Assembly: GCA_964400875.1 (NCBI GenBank)
Contig: CAYNWK010000179.1
Coordinates: forward strand, 1-8,925
Direction: 5' to 3'
Length of the DNA stretch: 8,925 nucleotides
DNA from: CAYNWK01 sp964400875
Lineage (GTDB): Bacteria; Chloroflexota; Anaerolineae; Anaerolineales; UBA4823
Shown here: piece after piece, positions 1 through 5,882 of the stretch
How the letters are laid out: every line of letters begins with the position of its first letter
Position numbering within the stretch: position 1 is the stretch's first letter
The notes under the pieces: generated by a model
The model's database searches: none
Seen by the model: only the letters and a program-made list of their open reading frames with translations
What the model was told of the DNA's origin: nothing
Program-made: the position numbers and the translations under genes

Positions 1-8
1 ATACGTGG

Positions 9-13
9 CCTCC
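9..13 (-). promoter_or_regulatory. Ribosome-binding site of a gene running off the left edge
   Basis: On the minus strand a perfect GGAGG lies six bases before an AT at the very end of the window. If the next base outside is G, this is the start of another minus-strand gene directly downstream of the CcbP-like gene. The gene itself is not in the window, so only the spacing supports the call. Confidence 0.3.
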
Positions 14-65
14 TTAGCTTAACAATTGCCTTTCCAGATTATAACATTCAGTCATTTTCTTTTCT

Positions 66-440
66 CTATCCGCAAAGCATATAACCCCTACCTACCCAAT
101 AATGCCAATCAGCGATCGCTTCTTCTGTTAGGCGATCTACATTTGTGCCTATTAGCTGCGCAAGCGGGACTCCGAGGCTTCTGCCTGCCCATTCGATCAA
201 CACGTACATCTCCACCCAACAATCATCTTCATCAGCCATACCCAGTACTTTTACTTTTTCATCAATGTGGAGTGGAGATATGTTTTTCTCTGCAATGCAT
301 TTTGCTGCAAATGGAAACAGGATCTTGTCTTCAAGGTAGTAATACCACCCCAGTGCTTGTTCTTCTGGCCCATAAGCATCTACTATCGCTTCCATCGAGA
401 TGCGATACTCACGCTCTTCATCTTTTTCGATACTCGACAT
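66..440 (-). CDS. ccbP: CcbP-like calcium-binding protein
   Basis: The 124-residue acidic protein resembles the CcbP family, small cytosolic Ca2+-binding proteins first known from heterocyst-forming cyanobacteria, where they buffer calcium during differentiation. Seen here: an N-terminal Glu/Asp-rich segment (residues 5-21), a GWYYYLEDK-FPF core (31-45), an acidic patch near 70-73 (DEDD), a VPLAQL segment (91-96) and a DWHYWV-RGY tail (111-120). These match the family order and usual length, so the gene looks complete. It is a single minus-strand gene in AT-rich sequence. The ATG at 440 has only a weak GAG upstream. A TATAGT at 464-469 may be its -10 box. Family membership is fairly sure. The role in this host is not known, and a link to differentiation should not be assumed. 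Confidence 0.8.
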   Translation of the reverse strand: MSSIEKDEEREYRISMEAIVDAYGPEEQALGWYYYLEDKILFPFAAKCIAEKNISPLHIDEKVKVLGMADEDDCWVEMYVLIEWAGRSLGVPLAQLIGTNVDRLTEEAIADWHYWVGRGYMLCG

Positions 441-463
441 ATTACACTCAAGACAAGCTTTGT

Positions 464-469
464 ACTATA
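464..469 (-). promoter_or_regulatory. Candidate -10 box for the CcbP-like gene
   Basis: TATAGT (5 of 6 to TATAAT) on the minus strand lies 23 bases before the ATG at 440. A TTGACT is present upstream, but the 20-base spacer is too long for a standard promoter, so only the -10 is offered. Confidence 0.25.
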
Positions 470-538
470 GCGATCCCAATGGATTGATAAGTCAACACAT
501 AACGCTCTACTTCATTGAATCCCATCCATTAAAATTAT

Positions 539-671
539 TTAACGCTCTTGGCGAAAATCCCTCCAGATAGCCTCCCAGGGATCCCGCAGCATGTTGCCCA
601 GGGAGCGTTCATCTCCCCATTCCGAGCGCACAGCCCCATCCGGTTCGACGCGCAGCCAGGTGCGCGCGGCA
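539..671 (-). pseudogene. Detached 3' end of a PqqD/radical-SAM-like gene
   Basis: On the minus strand this codes an open C-terminal segment containing WLRVEPDGAVRSEWG, then LGNMLRDPWEAIW, ending in a proper TAA at 539-541. It aligns without gaps to the last ~43 residues of the protein encoded at 1421-2608. Fifty-three bases (615-667 against 1497-1549) are identical, while the outer 3' part differs in DNA but still codes a related tail (DPWEAIWRDF against DPWEDVWGKF). Homology stops at about 670, and no start or upstream domain follows. This is therefore a remnant, either of a tandem paralogue or of the displaced original end of the intact gene. The cysteine usual in SPASM-like tails is absent here, as in the intact copy. 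Confidence 0.75.
615..667. repeat. Direct repeat, left copy (53 bp, identical to 1497-1549)
   Basis: The 53 bases are identical to 1497-1549. In the intact gene they code about residues 353-370 of the radical-SAM-like protein. Outside the block similarity falls to 39 of 47 on the 3' side and then decays, while it stops abruptly on the other side. Confidence 0.9.
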
Positions 672-737
672 CCCTGACCATACTTTTACCTTACCCCGAT
701 CTCTAGAGCATCTCAATGCCCGGAGTGATGTCCCATT

Positions 738-1007
738 CTACAGCTGAGACAACAACCGATCATAGTCAGCATGCGATCCAATCCAAAACCATACTATCTC
801 AGCATCTTCCATTACCCCCAAAGCGCGGTAATCCAGACTGATCCGGGCGGAGTAGATCGGTTCTGTTGGATGGACTTTCTTAAAGCGCAAACCTGGATGA
901 TTGGGTGACTTTTGGAATAATCGATATGCTGCTCTGGCTTGGCGCTGCACCGGTTTGGGTAAACGCGTAAACGCTTTTCGAAATCTTGCCGTAGTGGAAG
1001 ACTTCAT
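738..1007 (-). CDS. RelE/ParE-superfamily toxin of a type II toxin-antitoxin pair
   Basis: The 89-residue basic protein has the length and pattern of RelE/ParE-fold toxins: a helical N-terminus (8-34), then GLRFKKV (39-45), YSARI (52-56), YRALG (60-64), and a closing segment VWFWIGSHADYD (72-83). In RelE-type members the Arg, His and Tyr/Asp residues of such a surface act in ribosome-dependent mRNA cleavage. Candidates here are R55, R61, H79, D81 and Y82. ParE-like gyrase poisons share the fold, so the target is uncertain. The start ATG overlaps the stop of the upstream antitoxin by four bases (ATGA, 1004-1007), which couples translation. The gene appears intact and lies between the two copies of the radical-SAM-like 3' end. 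Confidence 0.82.
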   Translation of the reverse strand: MKSSTTARFRKAFTRLPKPVQRQARAAYRLFQKSPNHPGLRFKKVHPTEPIYSARISLDYRALGVMEDAEIVWFWIGSHADYDRLLSQL

Positions 1008-1225
1008 AGATCATCGGGATTTAGTGGCTCAGTCTTTTCCTCTCGGTGTTCTGCCAAGGCTTCCTTAGCCAGATTTCCAAGCTGATCCGAACTTTTGCGC
1101 AGTAACCCATCCCATTTGGCTTCCGATTCCAGCTCGCCCAGGATCAGCGCAGCAAATTCGTCTTGTTCCTCCTTCGAAAGTTTGGAAACTTTCTCAATCG
1201 CCTTTTCCAGCAGCTTAGTAACCAT
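1004..1225 (-). CDS. Antitoxin partner of the RelE/ParE-type toxin
   Basis: A 73-residue, strongly charged protein, mostly helical by composition. It has a KLLEKAIEKVSKLSKEEQDEFA segment (in two parts around residues 4-25) and an acidic, likely disordered C-terminus (52-73) suited to wrapping the toxin. I see no clear ribbon-helix-helix or helix-turn-helix DNA-binding motif, so autoregulation cannot be read from the protein. A GAGG ribosome-binding site at 1232-1235 lies six bases before the ATG and supports this start. Its stop overlaps the toxin start by four bases. Identification rests on size, order and coupling with the toxin. Confidence 0.75.
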   Translation of the reverse strand: MVTKLLEKAIEKVSKLSKEEQDEFAALILGELESEAKWDGLLRKSSDQLGNLAKEALAEHREEKTEPLNPDDL

Positions 1226-1420
1226 CTTGAACCTCGCCGGTAATACTCAACAATTCTGTGTGATAGTCCTATTCTACTCTATTCGACTTTGCAGGAGATG
1301 CGCAGATCTTCAACGAAGCGACCACTCAACGGTAAAGCTCAACCCTCCGCCAGACGCGCGGTGGCAGTGGAATATTAGGTGCGCTATTTGATTTTCTCCA
1401 TAGGTTGATCAGCCCACAGG
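1226..1420. other. Intergenic leader upstream of the toxin-antitoxin pair
   Basis: These 195 bases separate the antitoxin start from the end of the radical-SAM-like gene. They hold the GAGG ribosome-binding site and probably the operon promoter. On the minus strand a TAGAAT near 1270-1280 could be a -10 box, but I find no well-spaced -35. No open reading frame, repeat copy or good terminator is seen. Confidence 0.4.
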
Positions 1421-2608
1421 TTAATGCTCCGTATGAAATTTCCCCCAGACGTCCTCCCAGGGATCGCGCAGCATGTTGCCCAGGAGGCGCGGCTCGCCCC
1501 ATTCCGAGCGCACAGCCCCATCCGGTTCGACGCGCAGCCAGGTGCGCGCAGCCCGGTCGGCGAACGAATCGCTAGCTTCCATTTCCAGGGCTACCGGGTT
1601 AAGCCCCGCATAAGGCACCGGCAGCCCCCAGTTCAAGGGCAGCCCCAGGGCGGCGGCCCGGTCGCGGGCGGCTAACAATTCGGCCGCCAGATCGGGCCGG
1701 CTGGCGGTGAGCGAGACGGCGTGGACGCCGGTCGTCGCCAGGCGCTCCAGCCAGGCAGTACCTTTCGGGGCATTTTCCGGGGTGATGGTCAGGTGGGCGG
1801 CGATGTGCAGGGGCGCTTCCAGCGTCTCGGCCCAGTAGTTGATGCGGGTCAGCGCGTCCAGGTTGGCGGCCCCCTGCGGGTCGAGCAAGACCATGACGTG
1901 ATCCAGGCCGGCCTGGAACAGATCGTCCAGGTAGGCGGATTCGGTCAGGTAGCGCCCATCGGTCAGCAGCCCGGTGACCATGCCGAGCCGTTCGGCATGC
2001 TCCAGCAGGGCGGGCAGGTCCGGGCGCAAAGTCGGTTCTCCGCCGCAGAAGACGGCGTGAGGGATGCCCGCATCCCAGGCTTTGTCCAGGATCGCCTGCC
2101 ATTCTTCGGTGGTCAGCTCGTCACCGGCTGAGGACTGCGCATCATCCTCGAGCTGCTCCTGGGGTGAAGCGCGGTAGGTCAGGGCGCAGTCCAGGCGATA
2201 AGGCGCCGAGATCTGGCCCGAGAAAGGGGCGCGGCGTTCCAGGTCCTCGCTGCTGACCGGGGAGCGATCCGGGTCGAGGTAGAGCGTCTCCACCTGCTCG
2301 ACGAAATCCTGGAAGTCCTGGGCAGCTTGCTCCTGGGTGACCCGGTAGCGGTCAGCGATCTGGCTGGCGGCCTGCTTGGGGGGCGTGCCCTGAACCAGGT
2401 GGTACGCGTACTCCGCGGCGGTGGGGTTCAGATGCAGGATGGTGGCGGCGTTGATCAGCAGCACGCCGCGCCCGTCGGGCTCCAGCCGCAGGTGCAGGCG
2501 GTGGGGCAGGGAGGCGTCGGGAGGGGATTTGCGGGCGTAGAGCCCGGCGGGAAGCGGTTCTACCCGCGGTGAGAGTAGACGTTGGAGCCGTTTTTGCCAA
2601 GAGGTCAT
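1421..2608 (-). CDS. PqqD-domain/radical-SAM-fold fusion lacking the iron-sulfur cysteines
   Basis: A 395-residue protein. Residues ~35-115 look like a PqqD-type peptide-binding domain (LINAATILHLNPTAAEY, later QAAQDFQDFVEQ). Residues ~134-330 follow a radical-SAM barrel: PYRLDCALTYR (136-146), VFCGGEPTLRPDL (186-198) and GLLTDGR (213-219). Residues ~356-391 are a SPASM-like tail (VEPDGAVRSEWG, LGNMLRDPWEDVW). The CxxxCxxC motif expected right after ALTYR is gone: positions 147, 151 and 154 are Ala, Glu and Glu. The tail's usual Cys is Glu369 or a neighbour. The SAM-binding GGEP motif is kept. Without the cluster, radical chemistry is not expected, so a binding or chaperone role, or a partner of an active paralogue, is likelier. 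GGAG lies six bases before the ATG. The upstream YdeI-like gene is 51 bases away on the same strand. Confidence 0.8.
   Translation of the reverse strand: MTSWQKRLQRLLSPRVEPLPAGLYARKSPPDASLPHRLHLRLEPDGRGVLLINAATILHLNPTAAEYAYHLVQGTPPKQAASQIADRYRVTQEQAAQDFQDFVEQVETLYLDPDRSPVSSEDLERRAPFSGQISAPYRLDCALTYRASPQEQLEDDAQSSAGDELTTEEWQAILDKAWDAGIPHAVFCGGEPTLRPDLPALLEHAERLGMVTGLLTDGRYLTESAYLDDLFQAGLDHVMVLLDPQGAANLDALTRINYWAETLEAPLHIAAHLTITPENAPKGTAWLERLATTGVHAVSLTASRPDLAAELLAARDRAAALGLPLNWGLPVPYAGLNPVALEMEASDSFADRAARTWLRVEPDGAVRSEWGEPRLLGNMLRDPWEDVWGKFHTEH
1497..1549. repeat. Direct repeat, right copy (53 bp, identical to 615-667)
   Basis: This is the copy inside the intact radical-SAM-like gene. The two copies have the same orientation, lie 882 bases apart start to start, and enclose the toxin-antitoxin pair. 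Confidence 0.9.
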
Positions 2609-2659
2609 GTGTTGCTCCGATAATTCAGGGGAGTGATTGAATCGACAGACATTGGTAAC

Positions 2660-3235
2660 TTACTTCGCAAGCAGCCGGGCGATAGTCTTCCGCACGTTCC
2701 GTTCGAGCGCGGAAGGCGTCTTGAGGAAGTTGAGGTAGGTCAGGATCTCGCGCCGCCGAGAGGGCGAGAGAGCCTCCCAGGCGGCCCGCGCCTCTTCGTT
2801 GGTTTGAAGCGCCTCGAGCAGCTCGGCTGGCACCGGCAGATCCCTGGAACCGTGGTCAAGCTGCAACCGCACCTGGACCTGGTCGCCCACGCCAACCCCG
2901 GCCACTGCGCGCATCCATGTGTCGAGATACAGTCTCGTTAGCCCGGAGCGGGAGGGGACGAGCGTGGTACGGAACTCGCCCCCGGGGGCCAGCCGGCGGA
3001 TCGCTTTCAGCTGCGCGGCATCCTTTGCGAGTTTTCCTCCACTTCTTGGAGCATGGGGTTCGTCTGCTCCAGCGCTGGCGTTGGCCACCTCTACCAGCAC
3101 GGGCGCCTTCTTCCCGCCGCCGAGGGTTGCCACCACCTCGGCCGGGACCTCGATGTACGGGTTGATCCCGGAGAGTTTGACTTCCGCGGTGAAGATCGCC
3201 TCACGCTCCTGGTTGCCTCGTATTTCCCGCTCCAT
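2660..3235 (-). CDS. YdeI/OmpD-associated (OmdA) family protein with a DUF1905-like N-terminus
   Basis: The 191-residue protein has the two-part layout of this family. A DUF1905-like beta domain spans ~13-125 (IFTAEVKLSGINPYIEVPAE at 14-33, later DTWMRAVAGVGVGDQVQVRL). A C-terminal helical OmdA segment spans ~131-190 (DLPVPAELLEAL, AWEALSPSRRREILTYLNF, then ALERNVRKTIARLL). YdeI-type proteins are linked to bacteriocin or stress protection in enterobacteria, but the biochemical activity is unknown. Residues ~51-86 (Ala/Gly/Lys-rich, ending in APGGE) look like an extra linker inside the first domain. An AGGA abuts the ATG, too close for an ideal ribosome-binding site, yet no better in-frame start exists nearby. 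It probably heads a short operon with the gene ending at 1421. Confidence 0.78.
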   Translation of the reverse strand: MEREIRGNQEREAIFTAEVKLSGINPYIEVPAEVVATLGGGKKAPVLVEVANASAGADEPHAPRSGGKLAKDAAQLKAIRRLAPGGEFRTTLVPSRSGLTRLYLDTWMRAVAGVGVGDQVQVRLQLDHGSRDLPVPAELLEALQTNEEARAAWEALSPSRRREILTYLNFLKTPSALERNVRKTIARLLAK

Positions 3236-3343
3236 TCCTAATGATCGTGGGAACAGACATAGCGCCTATGAGCCCCACGCGCCGGCGGATGACATAGATA
3301 GAGAAACCCAAGGGAAATTATAGATCAAAATTTTATAGCAGGA

Positions 3344-3448
3344 GTATAGGTTAAACGTAGGTACGTTCGGGTAGCAGGCCCGCGTTACATGGCTTGGTTA
3401 TAATAAACTCAAGCATCAAGGCGGGCCGCTTGCACTTAACCGTTATGC
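3344..3448 (+). repeat. Long imperfect inverted repeat, attC-like
   Basis: Nested arms pair with single unpaired bases on the left side. AGCAGGCCCGC (3373-3383) pairs with GCGGGCCGCT (3421-3430), leaving A3376 out. ATGGCTTG (3389-3396) pairs with CAAGCAT (3410-3416), leaving one G out. Farther out, GGTTAA (3348-3353) pairs with TTAACC (3436-3441). The right end is GTTATGC (3442-3448), close to the GTTRRRY core of integron attC sites. The left end GTATA pairs only partly and lacks the AAC core, so this may be a decayed site or an unrelated hairpin. Confidence 0.4.
3399..3404 (+). promoter_or_regulatory. Candidate -10 box for the CPBP gene
   Basis: A perfect TATAAT lies 79 bases before the GTG start, with a TG three to four bases upstream, similar to an extended -10. 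No -35 hexamer is recognisable 16-18 bases upstream. It lies in the loop of the inverted repeat. Confidence 0.3.
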
Positions 3449-3483
3449 TAAAGAAATTCCCCGAGGATTAGGGAGGTAAATAA

Positions 3484-4176
3484 GTGACTGATAACGAGGA
3501 AAGGGAGATACGCTCGGTATGGATAATGCTACTGTTGCCCCCACTCACCCTGGCTGTAATTATCTTTGGTTATGTAGGGCTTGCGCAGATTGACCCGTCA
3601 GACCCGGCAGCAGAAGAGATGATTCGCCAGGCCCTCCCTTACCTCCTGGCCGTAAATCATCTGGGCCTTTTTGGTCTCCTGCTGTACATTCTCCGCCGGA
3701 GGAATGAGACCCTGAGCGATATCGGGTGGCACGTCCGAAATTCCTCTTTCCTGACCGAACTCATCTTCGGAGTTATCTTTGCTCTGCTAGCTTACCTCTT
3801 CAAGGAATTTGGGATCGATTCTCTGCGCGCGGTTCTCCAGGGGAACGCGCCAACCTTCACGTCCCTGTTCCGGTTTGATCTGTCAGAAATCTATATCCCG
3901 TTGGCGGTCGCGGCCGCCGGTTTGGTTTTTATCGAGGAAAGTATCTACCGCGGATTTGCGATTCCACGCCTGCGAAGTCGATTCGGGCTCTTTGCCGCGG
4001 TCGGGATCTCCACTTTCTTTTTCAGCCTCTTATATTGGGGCAACGGCCCGTTTGCGATCCTGTCGGCTTTTCTGCTAGGCCTCTTGTTTGCCGCAGTTTA
4101 CCTATGGCGAGGAAACGTGGTCGTGGTCACGATTGCGCACATGGGGTACAATCTGCTCGTCCTGGCGGTAACCTAG
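3484..4176 (+). CDS. CPBP-family (Rce1-like) membrane protein with a His-to-Tyr change in motif 2
   Basis: A 230-residue, very hydrophobic protein with about six to eight membrane segments (12-33, 50-70, 90-107, 136-150, 166-185, 188-207, 210-229). It carries CPBP protease motif 1 as EESIYR (151-156) and motif 3 as HMGYN (219-223). Motif 2, normally FxxxH, reads FSLLY (180-184), so the residue equivalent to a catalytic His is Tyr184, one base change (CAT to TAT) away. CPBP enzymes are intramembrane glutamic proteases (CAAX processing, bacteriocin maturation or self-immunity). Without this His, activity is doubtful. The start is GTG at 3484, with GGGAGG at 3471-3476 seven bases upstream. The gene converges on the exonuclease gene with 31 bases between stops and no clear terminator. 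Confidence 0.85.
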   Translation: MTDNEEREIRSVWIMLLLPPLTLAVIIFGYVGLAQIDPSDPAAEEMIRQALPYLLAVNHLGLFGLLLYILRRRNETLSDIGWHVRNSSFLTELIFGVIFALLAYLFKEFGIDSLRAVLQGNAPTFTSLFRFDLSEIYIPLAVAAAGLVFIEESIYRGFAIPRLRSRFGLFAAVGISTFFFSLLYWGNGPFAILSAFLLGLLFAAVYLWRGNVVVVTIAHMGYNLLVLAVT

Positions 4177-4207
4177 CTCCTGTGCGGCACACCGACTCAA
4201 CCCTGGT

Positions 4208-5089
4208 CTAATCAGGCTCCGCGATCCAGCGTGGAATTCGATCCGGCAAGCCGGGATCGCCCAGTTGCTCACACAGGTCTTTGAGCCGCTGCCGCGCGCC
4301 GACCCATTCGAGGTCGTCGAGGCCCTCTTGGAGCGGGACGTCGCGGCGCAGGGTCGCCAGGCGGCGGTACAGGTAGGCTTCCTCCTGGTGGGCGCTGAGA
4401 TTCTCGGCCAGGCGGCGGGCGCGACCGGCGGACAAGCCCCACTCGAGCGGATCGTCCGGGATATCTTCAAGGTGTTTGTACTTGGAAAGCACGGCGGCGG
4501 AGGACTTGGCCCCCCAGGCAGGGACGCCCGGAAAGCCGTCGGCCGCATCGCCCACCAGCGCCAACCAGTCGGGGATGGAGGCCGGCGTGACGCCGTACTT
4601 CTCGATCACGGCGTCTTCGTCGTAGAGGAGGTCCCGGCGGCGGTCCCAACACACCACCCGGGACCCCGAGACCAGCTGGGCCAAATCCTTGTCGGGAGAG
4701 CAGATCACGATCTGGTCTACGGCCGGCGCATCCTGGAAGCGGACCGCGGCCGTGGCGAGGGCGTCGTCGGCCTCAAACTCGGTCATCGGCCAGACGACCA
4801 GGCCCAGCGCCTCGACGGCCTGCTCGGCGAGCGGGAACTGGGCAAGCAGGTCGGGATCAACGCCCTCACCGGTCTTGTAGCCCGGGTACAGGTCATTGCG
4901 GAACGATTCGATCTCGTGATCGAAGGCGCAGGCAAGGTGGGTCACGTCCGCGTTTGAAAGCAGGGCGAGCAGGCTTCTGAGCAGGCCGAGCGTGGCGCCC
5001 ACTTCGCGGCCATCGGGGGCCTTCTTTTTGGGCGGACCGTAAAAACTGCGGAAAAGTTCGTAAGTGCCGTCGAGGAGATGGATTTTCAT
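4208..5089 (-). CDS. 5'-3' exonuclease (FEN family, PolA N-terminal domain-like)
   Basis: With the start at 5089 the protein has 293 residues, the length of stand-alone flap endonuclease/exonuclease-domain proteins related to the N-terminus of DNA polymerase I. Metal-ligand acids are in place: D7 (LLDGTYELFRSFYG), D57 (AFDHE), E106-D108-D109 (EADD), D133 and D135 (SPDKDL), D181 and D184 (GDAADGFPGVP). The helix-three-turn-helix DNA-binding segment spans ~178-203. The family removes flaps and RNA primers in replication and repair. An in-frame ATG at 5119 would add MPLKLAYNYP, but that stretch overlaps a TATAAT box and has no ribosome-binding site, so the ATG at 5089 directly before MKIHLLDG is preferred. 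The gene is divergent from the first DinB gene. Confidence 0.88.
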   Translation of the reverse strand: MKIHLLDGTYELFRSFYGPPKKKAPDGREVGATLGLLRSLLALLSNADVTHLACAFDHEIESFRNDLYPGYKTGEGVDPDLLAQFPLAEQAVEALGLVVWPMTEFEADDALATAAVRFQDAPAVDQIVICSPDKDLAQLVSGSRVVCWDRRRDLLYDEDAVIEKYGVTPASIPDWLALVGDAADGFPGVPAWGAKSSAAVLSKYKHLEDIPDDPLEWGLSAGRARRLAENLSAHQEEAYLYRRLATLRRDVPLQEGLDDLEWVGARQRLKDLCEQLGDPGLPDRIPRWIAEPD

Positions 5090-5095
5090 AGGATA

Positions 5096-5101
5096 ATTAT
5101 A
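5096..5101 (-). promoter_or_regulatory. -10 box of the exonuclease gene, leaderless arrangement
   Basis: On the minus strand a perfect TATAAT is followed by six bases and then the ATG at 5089. Transcription would start at or next to the start codon, giving a leaderless message, which agrees with the missing ribosome-binding site. No convincing -35 is seen. Confidence 0.45.
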
Positions 5102-5208
5102 TGCCAGCTTCAACGGCAATTGCGCCTGGCCCTGGTACGTTCAAGGTTGCCCGGCTAACCCCCGTCGCAGCAAAGCCCCCAGATCTGATAGCTTGATTTT
5201 GCGCAAAA

Positions 5209-5212
5209 GGAG
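5209..5212 (+). promoter_or_regulatory. Ribosome-binding site that fixes the first DinB start
   Basis: GGAG within AAAAGGAG lies seven bases before the ATG at 5220. The farther in-frame ATG at 5193 is upstream of this site and lacks one of its own. A 12-base palindrome TTTTGCGCAAAA (5197-5208) abuts it. Confidence 0.65.
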
Positions 5213-5219
5213 CGCTGGA

Positions 5220-5741
5220 ATGATGAACAACTCTAATCCAATGGCTGCCGAATTTCTGCACTATAACCGTTGGGCAAATCTGCATTTGATCAACGCCCTT
5301 CTTGAGCTGACGCCCGATCAATTAGCCAGTACTGCGCCGGGGACCTACGGAAGTGTTTACGCTACGCTGGCGCACCTCGTACGGGCTGAGGCCAGCTATT
5401 ACAAAAGGCTGACCGGCATCAACCTGGCTCCGCCTTTCTCGTGGGACGCTGCCCCTCCCTTGTCCGAGATCAAGGCATATGCGGAGCGGACCAGCAGTGG
5501 ATTGGTAGAAGCAGCCGAACAGATGCAGATTACGGATGCGATCCAAAGGGATTGGCAAGAGCCGGAATGGGCAGGGCAACCTGACCGTTATAAGGCCGCA
5601 GCCATCCTGATCCAGGTGGTCAATCATGGGGTTGAGCACCGCACCAATATCACGACGATCATGGCTCAGCAAGGAATCCAGGCGCCCGGGCTGGATGGTT
5701 GGGAATATATGCGCTTGAACCCGGATCAAATGGGGGCCTAG
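5220..5741 (+). CDS. DinB-family four-helix protein
   Basis: The 173-residue protein fits the DinB/YfiT-like fold, four helices that usually hold a divalent metal by three His. Seen here: FLHYNRWANLHLINAL near the N-terminus, then HLVRAEASYYKRL, and NHGVEHRTNITTIM near residue 140. These supply the expected His positions, the last in NHGVEHR. The C-terminal WEYMR is also typical. Members include damage-induced proteins and thiol-dependent transferases, but most have no known reaction, and nothing here tells the substrate. The start at 5220 is chosen for its GGAG. The gene is divergent from the exonuclease gene. The MBL-fold gene follows after 141 bases on the same strand with its own ribosome-binding site. 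Confidence 0.82.
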   Translation: MMNNSNPMAAEFLHYNRWANLHLINALLELTPDQLASTAPGTYGSVYATLAHLVRAEASYYKRLTGINLAPPFSWDAAPPLSEIKAYAERTSSGLVEAAEQMQITDAIQRDWQEPEWAGQPDRYKAAAILIQVVNHGVEHRTNITTIMAQQGIQAPGLDGWEYMRLNPDQMGA

Positions 5742-5882
5742 CAAGAGCCTACCAGAGCAAAAAACCTGGAAGGAACCAATCGTTGCAAGGTAGTCTTATT
5801 GCACTCCGACCTGGCAAACCAACAACCCAATTGGGCGAGGAAGAAGGCATCACGCGAAAAGGTCTGATACGAGGAGATGTAG

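Larger units (their letters stand above)
3236..3483. other. Divergent intergenic region
   Basis: These 248 bases lie between the minus-strand YdeI-like gene and the plus-strand CPBP gene. They contain an AT-rich part (3310-3345), the imperfect inverted repeat at 3344-3448, a TATAAT inside its loop, and a GGGAGG ribosome-binding site at 3471-3476. I see no open reading frame. Confidence 0.6.

Noticed and set aside
17..23. GCTTAAC, matching an attC core, downstream of the CcbP-like gene, and a GTTATG upstream of it near 495-502
   Set aside because: The interval from the gene end is too short for an attC site and no paired arms are found. Chance matches are likely in AT-rich sequence.
478..530. 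Inverted repeat AATGGAT/ATCCATT flanking the region upstream of the CcbP-like gene
   Set aside because: Arms of only seven bases with a 39-base gap. There is no T-run and no second copy.
1226..1420. A possible second attC-like core (GTTGAGT on the minus strand, near 1325-1331) upstream of the toxin-antitoxin pair
   Set aside because: The 7-base core is too common to count alone. The expected left partner is poor, and the hairpin is weak.
1599..2102. A 167-codon minus-strand open frame inside the radical-SAM-like gene
   Set aside because: Out-of-frame, Arg/Pro/Gly-rich translation typical of a shadow in GC-rich coding DNA.
4177..4207. TGTGC-G-GCACA palindrome between the convergent CPBP and exonuclease genes as a terminator
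   Set aside because: A one-base loop cannot form a normal hairpin, and no T-run follows on either strand.
4265..4957. A 230-codon plus-strand open frame opposite the exonuclease gene
   Set aside because: It is the antisense shadow of a GC-rich gene. It has no family pattern or ribosome-binding site, while the minus strand has all the catalytic motifs.
5197..5208. Perfect palindrome TTTTGCGCAAAA before the first DinB gene as an operator
   Set aside because: A single 12-base palindrome with no second copy or recognised regulator. It may be chance.
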